Source: Paraburkholderia fungorum (GTDB lineage: Bacteria; Pseudomonadota; Gammaproteobacteria; Burkholderiales; Burkholderiaceae). From it: a DNA stretch of 64,000 bases. The position numbers and the translations under genes were made by a program. Below, one piece after another: positions 46,741 to 57,456 of the stretch. Each line of letters opens with the position of its first letter. The stretch's first letter is position 1. The stretch is from NCBI RefSeq assembly GCF_900099835.1, contig NZ_FNKP01000001.1, forward strand, positions 3,573,557-3,637,556. The letters run 5' to 3'. Below the pieces are notes generated by a model. The model saw only the letters and a program-made list of their open reading frames with translations. It ran no database searches and was not told where the DNA came from.

Positions 46741-48087
46741 TCAACGCATCGGGACGCCGCCGCCTTTGAAATTAGCTTTCTTAAGCAGCGATTCATACTG
46801 TTGCGACATAACGTACGACTGCACCTGCGCCATGAAATCCATTGTGACGACGACAATGATCAGCAGCGACGTTCCACCAAAATAAAACGGCACGTTCCAG
46901 CGCAGCACCAGAAATTCGGGCAGCAGACAAACAAACACGATGTAGATCGCACCAGCCAGCGTCAGACGCGTGAGGATACGGTCGATATACCGCGCTGTTT
47001 GATCGCCCGGGCGGATGCCAGGGACGAAAGCGCCACTCTTTTTCAGGTTGTCGGCCGTTTCTCTGCTGTTGAACACCAGTGCGGTGTAGAAGAAGCAGAA
47101 GAAAACGATCGCCAACGCGTACAGCAACACGTACACGGGTTGACCGGGCTTAAGGGCTTCGGCCACGTTGTGCAACGTGTCTGCGAACCAGCTGGTACGC
47201 GACCCCGAACTAAACCAGTTCAGGATAGTTGCCGGGAAGAGAATGATCGACGATGCAAAGATCGGCGGAATCACGCCCGACATATTCAGCTTCAGCGGCA
47301 GATGTGAAGACTGTCCGCCGTAAATCTTGTTACCGACTTGCCGCTTGGCGTAATTCACAAGAATCTTGCGCTGGCCGCGTTCAATGAACACCACCAGATA
47401 CGTCACAGCAGCAATCAGCGCGACCACGATAATCGCCGAGATGATGCTCATCGAGCCGGTTCGCACCAATTCGAAGAGACCACCGATTGCATTCGGGAAA
47501 CCCGCTGCAATACCGCCGAAAATGATGATCGAGATACCGTTGCCAAGCCCACGCTCCGTGATCTGCTCACCCAGCCACATCAGGAACATCGTGCCCGTCA
47601 CCAGCGTCACGACCGTCGTCAACCGAAACACCATTCCCGGATCGATCACCAAGCCCGGCTGATTTTCCAGGGCGACGGCAATGCCGAACGCCTGGAACGT
47701 CGCCAGCAGGACCGTAAAGATACGCGTGTACTGCGTAATCTTCCGCTGACCCGCCTGCCCTTCCTTTTTCAGCGCTTCCAGCTGCGGCGAGACAATCGCC
47801 AGCAACTGCATGATGATCGACGCCGAAATGTACGGCATGATCCCCAGCGCAAAAATCGTGAACCGCGAAAGTGCGCCACCCGAAAACATGTTGAACATGC
47901 CAAGGATGCCGCCCGACTGGCTTTGGAACAACTTCGCCAGCTGGTCCGGGTCAATACCCGGCACCGGAATGTGCGCGCCGATACGGTAGACGATCAACGC
48001 CAGCAGCAGGAATACTGCACGCCGACGCAGATCGCCAAACTTCGCCGCGCTGCGACCGGGTTTTGCGAGACTCGGGCTGTTAGCCAA
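46741..48087 (-). CDS. secY: protein translocase subunit SecY
   Basis: A 448-residue inner-membrane channel subunit with ten TM helices. Recognisable are the TM1/plug region ([12 protein letters not shown]), TM2-loop ([14 protein letters not shown]), the cytoplasmic Q-R-K-I-x-x-Y-T-R and the C-terminal F-M-A-Q-V-Q-S-Y. SecY with SecE and SecG forms the Sec translocon. The most likely start is TTG 48087 (L-A-N-S-P-S), with GGAGAAGG just upstream and a length equal to the family in related genera; an ATG 18 nt further upstream is in frame but lacks a site. Confidence 0.96.
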   Translation of the reverse strand: MANSPSLAKPGRSAAKFGDLRRRAVFLLLALIVYRIGAHIPVPGIDPDQLAKLFQSQSGGILGMFNMFSGGALSRFTIFALGIMPYISASIIMQLLAIVSPQLEALKKEGQAGQRKITQYTRIFTVLLATFQAFGIAVALENQPGLVIDPGMVFRLTTVVTLVTGTMFLMWLGEQITERGLGNGISIIIFGGIAAGFPNAIGGLFELVRTGSMSIISAIIVVALIAAVTYLVVFIERGQRKILVNYAKRQVGNKIYGGQSSHLPLKLNMSGVIPPIFASSIILFPATILNWFSSGSRTSWFADTLHNVAEALKPGQPVYVLLYALAIVFFCFFYTALVFNSRETADNLKKSGAFVPGIRPGDQTARYIDRILTRLTLAGAIYIVFVCLLPEFLVLRWNVPFYFGGTSLLIIVVVTMDFMAQVQSYVMSQQYESLLKKANFKGGGVPMR

Positions 48088-48133
48088 GTACCTTCTCCGA
48101 TGCAAATGCTAGTGACGGCAAATAACTTGCGCG

Positions 48134-48568
48134 TTACTCGGCAAAAGAGCCGCCGGCTGCTTCGATAGCAGCGCGCGCACCCTTCGTCGCACCCAGACCC
48201 TTCACAACGACCTTGCGCTTGAGCTCGCCCGTCGCGATGATCTTGGCGCTCTTGATCAGCTCACCGACCAGGCCGGCTTGCTTCAGAGCCAGCAAGTCGA
48301 TTTCGTCGACCGGCAGCTTTTCCAGATCAGAGAGACGCACTTCACCAACGAATTCCTTCGTCAGCGAGGTGAAGCCACGCTTCGGCAGGCGACGTTGCAG
48401 CGGCATTTGACCGCCCTCGAAGCCAACCTTGTGAAAGCCGCCCGAACGCGACTTCTGACCCTTGTGACCACGGCCAGCGGTCTTGCCGAGGCCGGAGCCG
48501 ATGCCGCGACCAACGCGACGCTTTGCGTGCTTCGCGCCTTCAGCCGGCTTCAGGTTATTCAATTCCAT
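48134..48568 (-). CDS. rplO: 50S ribosomal protein L15
   Basis: A 144-residue late-assembly 50S protein. N-terminal [12 protein letters not shown], then the Gly/Arg/Lys-rich extension [20 protein letters not shown] that penetrates the rRNA core. ATG 48568 has AAGGAG 8 nt upstream. Standard position before secY. Confidence 0.97.
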   Translation of the reverse strand: MELNNLKPAEGAKHAKRRVGRGIGSGLGKTAGRGHKGQKSRSGGFHKVGFEGGQMPLQRRLPKRGFTSLTKEFVGEVRLSDLEKLPVDEIDLLALKQAGLVGELIKSAKIIATGELKRKVVVKGLGATKGARAAIEAAGGSFAE

Positions 48569-48597
48569 TATCAACTCCTTGAGTCCTGGTCAGCCGC

Positions 48598-48780
48598 TTA
48601 GCTGATGACCTTAACGAGGTACGAAACCTTGTTGATCATGCCGCGCACAGCCGGCGTGTCCTGCAACTCGCTAACCGAGTTGAGTCGGCGCAGGCCCAAG
48701 CCACGCACCGTAGCACGGTGCGTTTCACGGGTGCCGATCAGGCTCTTGACGAGCTGGACCTTGACAGTTTTATCAGACAT
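48598..48780 (-). CDS. rpmD: 50S ribosomal protein L30
   Basis: A 60-residue protein with the ferredoxin-like L30 fold: [20 protein letters not shown] and a hydrophobic end. The ATG at 48780 is 10 bp after rpsE. A longer in-frame reading runs back inside rpsE and is not real. Standard order rpsE-rpmD-rplO. Confidence 0.96.
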   Translation of the reverse strand: MSDKTVKVQLVKSLIGTRETHRATVRGLGLRRLNSVSELQDTPAVRGMINKVSYLVKVIS

Positions 48781-48790
48781 GGTGTCCACC

Positions 48791-49309
48791 TTAGCCCAGA
48801 ATATCTTCGACGGACTTGCCGCGCTTCGCCGCGATGTCGCCCGGCGTGGACTGCTTACGCAGACCGTCGAGCGTTGCACGAACGAGGTTGTACGGGTTCG
48901 TCGAACCGTGGCTCTTGGCCACAACGTTCTGCACGCCCATCACGTCGAACACTGCGCGCATCGGACCGCCAGCGATCACACCGGTACCGTCCTTGGCCGG
49001 AGCCAGGAGGACCATCGATGCGCCGTGCTTACCGTGCACTTCGTGTTGCAGGGTGCCGTTCTTAAGCGGCACCTTGAACATGTTGCGGCGAGCCTGTTCC
49101 ATCGCCTTCTGAACAGCGACCGGCACTTCCTTCGCCTTGCCCTTGCCCATACCGACGCGGCCATCACCGTCGCCAACCACGGTCAGTGCGGCAAAACCGA
49201 GAATCCGGCCGCCCTTCACAACCTTGGTCACGCGGTTGACCGAAATCATCTTTTCGCGCAGGCCGTCGTCGCGTTCGTCAGCCTGAACTTTCGCTTGCAT
49301 CTTTGCCAT
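48791..49309 (-). CDS. rpsE: 30S ribosomal protein S5
   Basis: A 172-residue protein at the mRNA entry side, involved in decoding accuracy. The double-stranded RNA-binding N-domain has [16 protein letters not shown], the loop where spectinomycin-resistance changes arise; here it is wild type in form. The C-domain has [17 protein letters not shown]. Normal length. Confidence 0.98.
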   Translation of the reverse strand: MAKMQAKVQADERDDGLREKMISVNRVTKVVKGGRILGFAALTVVGDGDGRVGMGKGKAKEVPVAVQKAMEQARRNMFKVPLKNGTLQHEVHGKHGASMVLLAPAKDGTGVIAGGPMRAVFDVMGVQNVVAKSHGSTNPYNLVRATLDGLRKQSTPGDIAAKRGKSVEDILG

Positions 49310-49323
49310 GACGAATTCTTCCC

Positions 49324-49689
49324 TTAGAACTTGAGTCCGGCTTCGCGCGCCGCATCAGCCAGCGCTTTCACGCGGCCGTGGTAACGGAAACCCGAACGGT
49401 CGAAGGCGACGGATTCGATGCCGGCAGCCTTAGCCTTTTCTGCAATGCGCTTACCGATCAGGGTCGCAGCATTGACGTTGCCGCCCTTGCCAGTCTGATC
49501 AGCCAGTTGCGCACGCACTTCGGCTTCGAGCGTCGACGCGCTGGCGAGCACCTTGGTGCCGCACGGCGAGAACACTTGCGCATAGATGTGCGTGTTCGTG
49601 CGATGCACGGCGAGACGCGCGACCTGCAGCTCAGCGATCTTGATACGCGTCTGACGAGCGCGGCGCAGGCGAGATTGAGTCTTATCCAT
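49324..49689 (-). CDS. rplR: 50S ribosomal protein L18
   Basis: A 121-residue 5S rRNA-binding protein of the central protuberance. Motifs [22 protein letters not shown], and the C-terminal [24 protein letters not shown] (in pieces) are those of the family. Standard position. Confidence 0.98.
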   Translation of the reverse strand: MDKTQSRLRRARQTRIKIAELQVARLAVHRTNTHIYAQVFSPCGTKVLASASTLEAEVRAQLADQTGKGGNVNAATLIGKRIAEKAKAAGIESVAFDRSGFRYHGRVKALADAAREAGLKF

Positions 49690-49701
49690 GATTGCGCACC
49701 C

Positions 49702-50232
49702 TTACTTCTTCTTCGTTTCTTTGAGGATCACAACCTCATTGGCGTAACGCACACCCTTGCCCTTGTAGGGCTCCGGCGGGCGATAGCCGCGCACTTCTGC
49801 AGCGACCTGGCCAACTTGTTGCTTATTGATCCCCTTGATCACGATTTCGGTTTGCGTCGGGGTTTCAGCCTTGACACCTTCCGGCATCTGGTGCACCACG
49901 GGGTGCGAGAAACCCAGCGACAGATTCAGCTTGTCGCCTTGCGCTTGTGCGCGGTAACCGACGCCAACCAGCGTCAGCTTGCGCTCGAAACCCTTCGTCA
50001 CGCCGTTCACCATGTTCGCAACCAGTGCGCGCATCGTGCCCGACATCGCATTCGCTTCACGGCTTTCGCCAACCGGCTCGAACTTCAGCGTGCCGTTGTC
50101 GTTCACCACTTTAACGAGGCTGTTAGCAGCCTGCGAAATCGTACCCAGCGGACCCTTGACGGTAATCAGTTCGTCGCTCAGGGCCACTTCTGCGCCTTGC
50201 AGCGCGATCGGGCTTTTACCTACTCGAGACAT
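49702..50232 (-). CDS. rplF: 50S ribosomal protein L6
   Basis: A 176-residue protein next to the sarcin-ricin loop and factor-binding site. It has two similar domains; the N-terminus is S-R-V-G-K-x-P-I, and the C-terminal [16 protein letters not shown] is the signature. Gentamicin-type resistance can map here in other species; nothing unusual is seen. Confidence 0.98.
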   Translation of the reverse strand: MSRVGKSPIALQGAEVALSDELITVKGPLGTISQAANSLVKVVNDNGTLKFEPVGESREANAMSGTMRALVANMVNGVTKGFERKLTLVGVGYRAQAQGDKLNLSLGFSHPVVHQMPEGVKAETPTQTEIVIKGINKQQVGQVAAEVRGYRPPEPYKGKGVRYANEVVILKETKKK

Positions 50233-50250
50233 GTTTCTCTCCTTTCGGCC

Positions 50251-50646
50251 TTAAGCGACGTAGCAGATGACTTCGCCGCCAACGCCCGTTGCACGCGCCT
50301 TGCGGTCCGTCATCACGCCCTTCGGCGTCGACACGATTGCCACGCCGAGGCCATTCATGACCACGGGGATGTCGTTACGGCCGCGGTACACACGCAGACC
50401 AGGCTTCGAAACGCGTTCGATGCGTTCGATGACCGGGCGGCCAGCGTAGTACTTCAACACGATGTTCAATTCAGATTTCGCACCTTCGGACTTCACTGCG
50501 AAATCATCGATATAGCCTTCGTCCTTCAGGACCTGCGCAATCGCAACCTTGACTTTCGACGAGGGCATAGTCACCGAGACTTTCTCAACCATCTGCGCAT
50601 TGCGGATGCGAGTCAGCATATCGGCGATAGGATCACTCATGCTCAT
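50251..50646 (-). CDS. rpsH: 30S ribosomal protein S8
   Basis: A 131-residue primary 16S rRNA binder at helix 21. N-terminus [15 protein letters not shown]-terminal signature [11 protein letters not shown]. In E. coli it represses the spc operon by binding the rplX-rplE mRNA region; that site was not evident here by eye. Confidence 0.98.
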
Positions 50647-50660
50647 TTACGTTTCTCCTA

Positions 50661-50966
50661 TTACCAGCTCGCCTTGGTCAGGCCAGGGATCTCGCCGCGG
50701 AACGCGATTTCGCGAATCTTGTTACGCGCCAGCCCGAATTTACGGAACGTGCCACGCGGGCGACCAGTAATTGCGCAGCGGTTGCGCTTACGGGTCGGGT
50801 TAGAGTTGCGCGGCAGTTGTTGCAGTTCCAGACGTGCTGCGTAATGCTCTTCGTCCGACTTGCTCATATCGCCGATGATCGCTTTCAGCTCAGCACGCTT
50901 GGGAGCGTACTTAGCGGCCAGGCGAGCACGCTTCTTTTCACGTTCGATCAGTGCCAGTTTAGCCAC
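50661..50966 (-). CDS. rpsN: 30S ribosomal protein S14
   Basis: A 101-residue S14 of the long, zinc-free (C-) type: no C-x-x-C pair, and a C-terminal [20 protein letters not shown]. Sits in the 30S head. No zinc-ribbon paralogue is present in this window. Confidence 0.97.
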   Translation of the reverse strand: MAKLALIEREKKRARLAAKYAPKRAELKAIIGDMSKSDEEHYAARLELQQLPRNSNPTRKRNRCAITGRPRGTFRKFGLARNKIREIAFRGEIPGLTKASW

Positions 50967-50973
50967 GGTAACC

Positions 50974-51513
50974 TCAGTTTCTGAACGGGAACTTGAAGCT
51001 GGCGAGCAGAGCCTTTGCTTCGTCGTCGGTCTTCGCAGTCGTCGTGATGCTGATGTTCAGCCCACGCAGTGCGTCGATCTTGTCGTAGTCGATTTCGGGG
51101 AAAATGATCTGCTCTTTCACACCGATGTTGTAGTTGCCGCGACCATCGAACGCACGACCCGACACGCCACGGAAGTCACGCACACGGGGGAGCGCAACCG
51201 TCACGAAACGGTCCAAAAATTCGTACATTGCCTGACCACGCAACGTGACCATTGCACCGATCGGATAGCCCTGACGGATCTTGAAGCCAGCGATTGCCTT
51301 GCGTGCCTTCGTGATCACCGGCTTTTGGCCTGCGATCTTCGTCAGGTCGCCAACGGCGTTTTCGATGATCTTCTTGTCAGCAACCGCTTCGCCAAGGCCC
51401 ATGTTCAGGGTGATCTTGGTGATGCGCGGCACTTCCATCACGGACTTGTAACCGAACTTCTCGATGAGGCCGGGTACAACCTTTTCTTTGTAAAACTCTT
51501 GCAAACGAGCCAT
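50974..51513 (-). CDS. rplE: 50S ribosomal protein L5
   Basis: A 179-residue protein of the central protuberance that binds 5S rRNA and bridges to S13. Signatures: [26 protein letters not shown] and F-P-E-I-D-Y-D-K-I. Normal length and place. Confidence 0.98.
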   Translation of the reverse strand: MARLQEFYKEKVVPGLIEKFGYKSVMEVPRITKITLNMGLGEAVADKKIIENAVGDLTKIAGQKPVITKARKAIAGFKIRQGYPIGAMVTLRGQAMYEFLDRFVTVALPRVRDFRGVSGRAFDGRGNYNIGVKEQIIFPEIDYDKIDALRGLNISITTTAKTDDEAKALLASFKFPFRN

Positions 51514-51530
51514 TTTTTTACTCCGCAGCG

Positions 51531-51839
51531 TCAGGCGCTCAGCTCGGCACCGGTCGTTTTAAGGAAACGGACTTTCTTGTCTCCTTCGACCTTGATGCCT
51601 ACACGCGACGCCTTGCCATTCGCGTCGACCAATGCGACGTTCGAAATTTGCAGCGGCATCGTCTTGGCTTCCACACCGCCCGTCGTACCCTTCATCGGGT
51701 TCGGCTTGACGTGTTTCTTGACGAGGTTGATACCCTCGACAATAACTTTGTCTTCGCCAACGGACAGCACGACGCCGCGCTTGCCTTTATCTTTGCCGGT
51801 GATGACGATAACTTCGTCACCTTTGCGAATCTTGTTCAT
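51531..51839 (-). CDS. rplX: 50S ribosomal protein L24
   Basis: A 102-residue KOW-domain protein and one of the two initiators of 50S assembly. N-terminal [20 protein letters not shown] is the KOW motif. Normal length. Confidence 0.98.
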   Translation of the reverse strand: MNKIRKGDEVIVITGKDKGKRGVVLSVGEDKVIVEGINLVKKHVKPNPMKGTTGGVEAKTMPLQISNVALVDANGKASRVGIKVEGDKKVRFLKTTGAELSA

Positions 51840-51848
51840 CGCGACTCC

Positions 51849-52217
51849 TTACAGCACTTCAGGTGCCAACGAAACGATCTTCATGAATCGTTCGCTGCGC
51901 AGCTCGCGCGTAACAGGCCCGAAAATACGGGTGCCAATAGGTTCGAGCTTGGCATTCAACAACACAGCGGCGTTGCCATCGAACTTGATCAGCGAGCCGT
52001 CTTGACGACGAACGCCCTTGGCGGTGCGAACCACCACGGCGTTATAAATTTCGCCTTTCTTTACGCGCCCGCGCGGCGTTGCTTCTTTGACGGTCACCTT
52101 GATGATGTCGCCAATGCTGGCATAACGACGCTTCGAGCCGCCGAGCACCTTGATGCACATGACTTCACGTGCACCCGTGTTGTCGGCCACTTCAAGCCGA
52201 GTTTCGGTCTGGATCAT
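51849..52217 (-). CDS. rplN: 50S ribosomal protein L14
   Basis: A 122-residue interface protein that contacts 16S rRNA (bridge B8) and is the docking site of the silencing factor RsfS. Signatures: M-I-Q-x-E-T-R-L-x-V-A-D-N-T-G-A and the central [11 protein letters not shown]. It is the first gene of the spc group, preceded by a 289-bp gap that holds its own predicted promoter. Confidence 0.98.
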   Translation of the reverse strand: MIQTETRLEVADNTGAREVMCIKVLGGSKRRYASIGDIIKVTVKEATPRGRVKKGEIYNAVVVRTAKGVRRQDGSLIKFDGNAAVLLNAKLEPIGTRIFGPVTRELRSERFMKIVSLAPEVL

Positions 52218-52435
52218 GGTTTATCTTTCCCAACTTAATCCGGCCACACCACCATGGCGTACCCGGTCAGTCTTGGTCCCGTCAGCCAATCGGCTGCTTG
52301 GGTATGAACAGCAGCGACGGCAAACGAAACCCGCCATCGCAATCCGGTGAATCCTTCGGAACAGGCTGGCGCCCGAACCGCTTCCCCCACCAACTTCGCC
52401 CGCGACGGGGCTCCCATAAAAGAGGGAAGACCGAG

Positions 52436-52463
52436 ATCATATCACATAACCCCGGTCTTGCAA
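52436..52463 (-). promoter_or_regulatory. likely sigma70 promoter of the spc group (rplN onward)
   Basis: On the minus strand, TTGCAA (-35, 52463-52458) and TATGAT (-10, 52441-52436) are separated by 16 bp. The predicted transcript has a leader of about 210 nt before rplN. It lies in the only large gap of the S10-spc gene run. Confidence 0.6.
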
Positions 52464-52506
52464 GCGAAACTTACTGCGATTTCAATTACTTCTACAACTT
52501 GCGGCG

Positions 52507-52779
52507 TCAGATGACGCGAGCAGCCTCGACCAGGCGAGCAACAACCCAAGCCTTCGTCTTCGAAATCGGACGAGTTTCCTGGATTTCAACGAGGTCACCC
52601 TCGTTGTACGTGTTCGCATCGTCGTGCGCGTGGTACTTCTTCGAACGCACAACGTACTTACCGTAGATCGGGTGCTTCACGCGGTGCTCGACCAGCACGG
52701 TGACCGTCTTGTCCATCTTGTTGCTGACGACCTTGCCGACCAGCGTCCGCTTGAGCGAGGTTTTTACGCTATCGTTCAT
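52507..52779 (-). CDS. rpsQ: 30S ribosomal protein S17
   Basis: A 90-residue OB-fold protein and early 16S binder. Signatures: [18 protein letters not shown]-x-Y-G-K-Y-V and [11 protein letters not shown]. Its ATG overlaps the rpmC stop (ATGA). It ends the S10-group run before the rplN promoter gap. Confidence 0.98.
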
Positions 52780-52970
52780 TTCTGGTTCGCCTTCTCAGTC
52801 AGGACGGTCCGCACACGTGCGATGTCGCGACGGACCTTCTTCAGCTGGCTCGTGTTCGTGAGCTGCTGGGTCGCGAGTTGCATGCGCAGGCCGAATTGCG
52901 CCTTCAACAGGTCCGACAGCTCCTTGTTGAGCGCGGCCTGATCTTTCTGGTGAAGTTCGGAAGCCTTCAT
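52776..52970 (-). CDS. rpmC: 50S ribosomal protein L29
   Basis: A 64-residue helical protein at the exit tunnel, next to L23. Signatures: [17 protein letters not shown] and [10 protein letters not shown]. Two adjacent ATGs exist; the second (52970) gives better spacing from AAGGAG. The stop overlaps rpsQ by 4 bp. Confidence 0.97.
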
Positions 52971-52980
52971 CATTTGCTCC

Positions 52981-53397
52981 TTAGGCGCCGAGCTGACGCA
53001 CGATAAACGTCGTCTTAAGCGGCAGCTTCGCTGCAGCCAGACGGAACGCTTCGCGTGCCAGCTCTTCGGTTACGCCGTCCATTTCGTACAGCATCTTGCC
53101 CGGTTGAATCTCTGCGACGTAGTACTCAGGGTTACCTTTACCGTTACCCATACGTACTTCAGCCGGCTTGTGCGAGATTGGCTTGTCCGGGAAGATCCGG
53201 ATCCAGATGCGGCCGCCACGCTTGATGTGACGCGTCATTGCACGACGTGCCGCTTCAATCTGGCGCGCGGTCAAGCGACCACGACCGACAGCCTTCAGGC
53301 CGAACTCACCGAACGACACCGCGTTGCCGCGGGTGGCGATACCGGTGTTACGACCTTTCTGCTCTTTGCGATACTTTCTGCGTTTCGGTTGCAGCAT
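52981..53397 (-). CDS. rplP: 50S ribosomal protein L16
   Basis: A 138-residue protein near the A site and peptidyl-transferase centre. Signatures: M-L-Q-P-K-R-x-K-Y-R-K, [21 protein letters not shown] and [10 protein letters not shown]. Normal. Confidence 0.98.
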   Translation of the reverse strand: MLQPKRRKYRKEQKGRNTGIATRGNAVSFGEFGLKAVGRGRLTARQIEAARRAMTRHIKRGGRIWIRIFPDKPISHKPAEVRMGNGKGNPEYYVAEIQPGKMLYEMDGVTEELAREAFRLAAAKLPLKTTFIVRQLGA

Positions 53398-53399
53398 CG

Positions 53400-54197
53400 T
53401 TATTCTCCAGTCTTCCCGTCGCCACCAGCACGACGAGGAGCGCCACGGCGTGCACCTGCCGGGCCACCACCTTCACCATCGCGACGCGGACGGCGATCGC
53501 CACCCGGACGTGCGTTGCGGCGCGGACGCTTTTCTTCGGCGACTTCTTCAACCACCGGTGCGTCGTTGCGGCCGAGCGTGTCGCCCTTGTAGACCCACAC
53601 CTTCACGCCGATGATGCCGTACGTCGTCTTCGCTTCCGAAGTTGCGTAGTCGATATCAGCACGCAACGTATGAAGCGGCACGCGACCTTCGCGATACCAT
53701 TCCGTACGAGCGATTTCGATACCGTTCAGACGACCAGCGCTCATGATCTTGATGCCTTGAGCACCCAGACGCATTGCGTTTTGCATCGCACGCTTCATCG
53801 CGCGGCGGAACATGATCCGGCGTTCGAGCTGTTGCGTGATCGAATCAGCGATCAGTTGCGCATCGGTTTCCGGCTTGCGGATTTCTTCGATGTTGACGTG
53901 AACCGGAACGCCCATGCGCTTTTGCAGCTCGGACTTCAGCAGTTCAATGTCTTCACCCTTCTTACCGATCACGACACCCGGACGCGAGCTGAAAATCGTG
54001 ATACGTGCGTTCTTTGCAGGACGCTCGATCACCACGCGGCCGACGGACGCGTTCTTCAGCTTCTTCTTCAGGTATTCACGAACACCGATGTCTTCCTGCA
54101 ACATCGCCGCGAAATTGTTGTTGTTCGCGTACCAACGCGACGCCCAATTGCGGCTGACGGCCAAACGGAAGCCAGTCGGATGAATTTTCTGTCCCAT
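53400..54197 (-). CDS. rpsC: 30S ribosomal protein S3
   Basis: A 265-residue protein at the mRNA entry channel. KH domain with [14 protein letters not shown] and the C-domain [12 protein letters not shown]. After about residue 215 there is a Lys/Arg/Gly/Pro-rich tail ([20 protein letters not shown]), longer than in E. coli (233 residues) and probably disordered. Confidence 0.98.
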   Translation of the reverse strand: MGQKIHPTGFRLAVSRNWASRWYANNNNFAAMLQEDIGVREYLKKKLKNASVGRVVIERPAKNARITIFSSRPGVVIGKKGEDIELLKSELQKRMGVPVHVNIEEIRKPETDAQLIADSITQQLERRIMFRRAMKRAMQNAMRLGAQGIKIMSAGRLNGIEIARTEWYREGRVPLHTLRADIDYATSEAKTTYGIIGVKVWVYKGDTLGRNDAPVVEEVAEEKRPRRNARPGGDRRPRRDGEGGGPAGARRGAPRRAGGDGKTGE

Positions 54198-54208
54198 CGT
54201 ATGACCCC

Positions 54209-54538
54209 TTAATTCCCGACCGTCACAGTGATGTGACAGGATTGCTTCTCGATGCGGTTACCGCGGCCTTTAGCGCGCGCAGTAAAACGCTTCAGCGATG
54301 CAGCCTTGTCGACCATGATGCTCGTTACTTTGAGCTCGTCGATATCGGCGCCTTCGTTATGCTCCGCATTCGCGATCGCCGACAGCACGACCTTTTTCAC
54401 GATTCCCGCAGCCTTCTTCGGCGAAAACGTCAGAACGTTCAGCGCCTTGTCGACCGGCAAACCGCGGATCTGGTCAGCCACAAGGCGCGTTTTTTGCGCC
54501 GAGATGCGGGCACCGCGATGAATTGCTTTCACTTCCAT
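54209..54538 (-). CDS. rplV: 50S ribosomal protein L22
   Basis: A 109-residue protein whose long beta-hairpin lines the exit tunnel and is a known macrolide-resistance position. Signatures: [15 protein letters not shown]/x-A-L-N-V-L and [13 protein letters not shown]. The second of two adjacent ATGs is used. No deletion in the hairpin is apparent. Confidence 0.97.
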   Translation of the reverse strand: MEVKAIHRGARISAQKTRLVADQIRGLPVDKALNVLTFSPKKAAGIVKKVVLSAIANAEHNEGADIDELKVTSIMVDKAASLKRFTARAKGRGNRIEKQSCHITVTVGN

Positions 54539-54548
54539 CATGAGCCCC

Positions 54549-54824
54549 TTATTTCTTAGCCTTCTTGTCGGCTGCGTGACCCTTGAACGTCCGGGTCAAT
54601 GCAAACTCGCCAAGCTTGTGGCCGACCATGTTTTCCGAGATGTACACCGGAACGTGTTGACGGCCGTTGTGCACAGCAATCGTCAAACCAATGAAATCCG
54701 GCAGAATCGTCGAACGACGCGACCAGGTTTTGATTGGCTTCTTGTCACGTGCAGCGGCTGCCGACTCAACTTTCTTCAGCAAATGGGCGTCGCAGAACGG
54801 ACCTTTTTTTACAGAACGTGCCAT
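54549..54824 (-). CDS. rpsS: 30S ribosomal protein S19
   Basis: A 91-residue head protein that pairs with S13. Signatures: [28 protein letters not shown] and [14 protein letters not shown]. Standard rplB-rpsS-rplV order. Confidence 0.98.
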   Translation of the reverse strand: MARSVKKGPFCDAHLLKKVESAAAARDKKPIKTWSRRSTILPDFIGLTIAVHNGRQHVPVYISENMVGHKLGEFALTRTFKGHAADKKAKK

Positions 54825-54834
54825 TGCCTACTCC

Positions 54835-55662
54835 TTAACGCTTGTGACGGCGCTGGACGATCATGCTCGTCGTGCGCTTGTTGCTGCGGGTGCGATAACC
54901 CTTAGCAGGCGTGCCCCACGGGCTCACCGGATCGCGACCTGCAGCCGTCTTGCCTTCACCACCACCGTGCGGGTGATCGACCGGGTTCATTGCAACGCCA
55001 CGCACCGTCGGGCGGATACCGCGCCAGCGGTTTGCGCCAGCCTTACCGATTTGACGGAGGCTGTGCTCTTCGTTGCCAACTTCACCAATCGTCGCGCGGC
55101 ATTCAACGTGAACGCGGCGGATTTCACCGGAGCGCAGGCGGACCTGTGCGTAGATGCCTTCACGAGCCAGCAACATCGCCGACGTACCAGCCGAACGCGC
55201 CATTTGCGCGCCCTTGCCCGGCAGCATTTCGATGCAGTGGATCGTCGTACCGACCGGAATGTTGCGGATCGGCAGTGCGTTACCAGCGCGGATCGGAGCT
55301 TCCGAACCCGACATCAGTTGCTGACCGACGGTGATACCCTTCGGAGCGATGATGTAGCGGCGCTCGCCGTCTGCGTACAGAACCAGCGCGATGTTCGCGC
55401 TACGGTTCGGATCGTACTCAAGACGTTCGACCTTCGCTGCGATACCGTCCTTGTTGCGACGGAAATCGACGACACGATAGTGATGCTTATGACCACCGCC
55501 CTTATGGCGGGTGGTGATGTGACCGTTGTTGTTACGGCCGGCGGTCGTGGATTGCGCGTCGAGCAGCGGTGCGAACGGCTTGCCCTTATGCAGATCCTTG
55601 TTGACCACCTTGACCATCGCGCGGCGACCCGGCGAAGTCGGCTTAACTTTAACGATTGCCAT
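54835..55662 (-). CDS. rplB: 50S ribosomal protein L2
   Basis: A 275-residue protein essential for peptidyl-transferase assembly and bridge B7b. Signatures: T-S-P-G-R-R, the G-G-G-H-K-H-H-Y-R segment, and [11 protein letters not shown] with the critical His, followed by a basic tail ending R-R-H-K-R. Confidence 0.98.
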   Translation of the reverse strand: MAIVKVKPTSPGRRAMVKVVNKDLHKGKPFAPLLDAQSTTAGRNNNGHITTRHKGGGHKHHYRVVDFRRNKDGIAAKVERLEYDPNRSANIALVLYADGERRYIIAPKGITVGQQLMSGSEAPIRAGNALPIRNIPVGTTIHCIEMLPGKGAQMARSAGTSAMLLAREGIYAQVRLRSGEIRRVHVECRATIGEVGNEEHSLRQIGKAGANRWRGIRPTVRGVAMNPVDHPHGGGEGKTAAGRDPVSPWGTPAKGYRTRSNKRTTSMIVQRRHKR

Positions 55663-55664
55663 GA

Positions 55665-55979
55665 TTACTTGGCCTCCGCTTCAAAGTTGATTTCCTGGCC
55701 GGGCTTCAGGCAGACGTACGCCTTCTTCACGTCCTTGCGCTTGCCCATGAAGCGGCCAAAGCGCTTGGCTTTGCCCTTCGAGACCAGCACGTTGACGGAA
55801 TTGACTTCCACCTTGAACAGCAGCTCGACTGCAGCTTTCACTTCCTGCTTCGTGGCATCGGGCGCGACTTCGAACACAACCTGCTCGTTCTTGTCGGCCA
55901 CCAGCGTCGCCTTTTCGGAGATCACCGGCGCGAGCAGGACCTGCATCAAACGATGATCGTTCTTGCGAATCTCGCTCAT
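55665..55979 (-). CDS. rplW: 50S ribosomal protein L23
   Basis: A 104-residue protein at the tunnel exit, the docking site of trigger factor and SRP. Signatures: [21 protein letters not shown] and [13 protein letters not shown]. Its ATG overlaps the rplD stop by 4 bp (ATGA). Confidence 0.98.
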   Translation of the reverse strand: MSEIRKNDHRLMQVLLAPVISEKATLVADKNEQVVFEVAPDATKQEVKAAVELLFKVEVNSVNVLVSKGKAKRFGRFMGKRKDVKKAYVCLKPGQEINFEAEAK

Positions 55980-56596
55980 GACAGCAACTCCTCGATCTGG
56001 GCGACCGCAGCCTTCGTGATCAGGATCTTCTTGAAGTAGATCAGCGACAGCGGGTCGGCGTAACGCGGCTCGACAACCGCCACGTGGGCGAGGTTGCGCG
56101 ACGCGAGGTACAGGTTTTCGTCAACCGTGTCGGTAATCACCAGCACGGAGTCGAGACCCATCGCCTTGAATTTTTCGGCCAGCAGCTTCGTCTTCGGCGC
56201 TTCGAGCGTCAGCTCGTCGACCACCGAGATGCGGCCTTCGCGGGCCAGCTGCGAGAAGATCGAGCAGAGACCTGCGCGATGCATCTTCTTGTTGACCTTG
56301 TGCGAAAAGTTTTCTTCCGGCGAATTCGGGAAGATCCGGCCACCGCCGCGCCACAACGGGCTCGACGACATACCGGCACGGGCGCGGCCCGTACCCTTCT
56401 GGCGCCACGGCTTCTTGGTCGTGTGCTTAACTTGCTCACGATCCTTCTGCGCGCGGTTGCCGCTACGGGCATTCGCTTGATACGCCACCACGACCTGGTG
56501 AATCAGGGCTTCGTTGTAATCGCGACCGAACACTACGTCCGACGCGCTAACGCCTGCACCTTCCTGACCATTGGCATTCAGGAGCTTAAGTTCCAT
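55976..56596 (-). CDS. rplD: 50S ribosomal protein L4
   Basis: A 206-residue protein with an rRNA-core loop that narrows the exit tunnel ([15 protein letters not shown]), the position of macrolide-resistance changes in other species; here it appears normal. In E. coli L4 autoregulates the S10 operon; the leader needed for that is not evident here. It overlaps rplC by one base (TAATG). Confidence 0.98.
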   Translation of the reverse strand: MELKLLNANGQEGAGVSASDVVFGRDYNEALIHQVVVAYQANARSGNRAQKDREQVKHTTKKPWRQKGTGRARAGMSSSPLWRGGGRIFPNSPEENFSHKVNKKMHRAGLCSIFSQLAREGRISVVDELTLEAPKTKLLAEKFKAMGLDSVLVITDTVDENLYLASRNLAHVAVVEPRYADPLSLIYFKKILITKAAVAQIEELLS

Positions 56597-57255
56597 TATT
56601 TCGCTCCTTTCACGGCACGCGTCTTCACGGCCGGCGTAACGAATACTTTGCCACCCTTCGCACCCGGAACGGCGCCCTTGACCAGCAACAGCTTGCGGTC
56701 AGCGTCGATACGAGCGATCTCGAGGTTTTGCACCGTTACCGTGTCGTCACCCATGTGACCGGTCATGCGCTTACCCGGGAAAACACGACCCGGATCTTGC
56801 GCCATACCGATCGAACCCGGCACGTTGTGCGAGCGCGAGTTACCGTGCGATGCACGGCCGGATGCGAAGTTGTAACGCTTGATGGTACCGGCGTAGCCCT
56901 TACCGATCGACACGCCTTGCACGTCGACCTTCTGGCCTACTTCGAACAGGTCGGGACCGACCACGGTGCCGTTCGACAACTCGGCAGCCTTGGCAGCATC
57001 GATCTGGAATTCTTTGAGGATTTCACCGGCTTGAACACCGGCTTTGGCGAGATGACCGGCCAAAGGCTTCGTCACGCGCGATGCACGGCGCGTACCGAAT
57101 GCAACCTGCACGGCCGTGTAGCCGTCGGTTTCAACAGTCTTGATCTGCGTCACGCGGTTGTCGGACACGTCCAGCACGGTAACGGGAATCGAATCCCCTT
57201 CTGCCGTGAAGATACGGGTCATGCCAACCTTGCGACCTACGAGTCCAAGGCTCAT
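56596..57255 (-). CDS. rplC: 50S ribosomal protein L3
   Basis: A 219-residue early-assembly 50S protein that reaches the peptidyl-transferase centre. Signatures: [14 protein letters not shown], and [15 protein letters not shown] with [13 protein letters not shown] 57255 has GGAG upstream. It is separated from rpsJ by 201 bp, which carries a predicted promoter, so rplC can head its own transcript. Confidence 0.98.
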   Translation of the reverse strand: MSLGLVGRKVGMTRIFTAEGDSIPVTVLDVSDNRVTQIKTVETDGYTAVQVAFGTRRASRVTKPLAGHLAKAGVQAGEILKEFQIDAAKAAELSNGTVVGPDLFEVGQKVDVQGVSIGKGYAGTIKRYNFASGRASHGNSRSHNVPGSIGMAQDPGRVFPGKRMTGHMGDDTVTVQNLEIARIDADRKLLLVKGAVPGAKGGKVFVTPAVKTRAVKGAK

Positions 57256-57377
57256 CGTTTTCTCCATTCCCGACTGCGATTGGTCGGGGCTAATTTACAA
57301 AATGCCGGTGCCGTTTCGGGCATGAATGCATGCTGCAGCACACCGACTTTTTTGCGCAAATGCGCGAAAAGCCCACC

Positions 57378-57406
57378 ACTATAGCAAGGCTTTTCGTTTT
57401 CTGCAA
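57378..57406 (-). promoter_or_regulatory. likely sigma70 promoter for rplC and the S10 group
   Basis: On the minus strand, TTGCAG (-35, 57406-57401) and TATAGT (-10, 57383-57378) with a 17-bp spacer, a strong match. Its transcript would begin near 57371 and reach rplC after about 115 nt. Confidence 0.7.
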
Positions 57407-57456
57407 GCAATCAAAGACTTAGCGCTGTCCGGCTTACCGGACAAGCTCTGAAAGCC

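Noticed and set aside
52235..52417. 60-codon minus-strand frame in the rpsQ-rplN gap as a gene or leader peptide
   Set aside because: Starts without a ribosome binding site and has no conserved pattern; kept only as a note within the leader finding.
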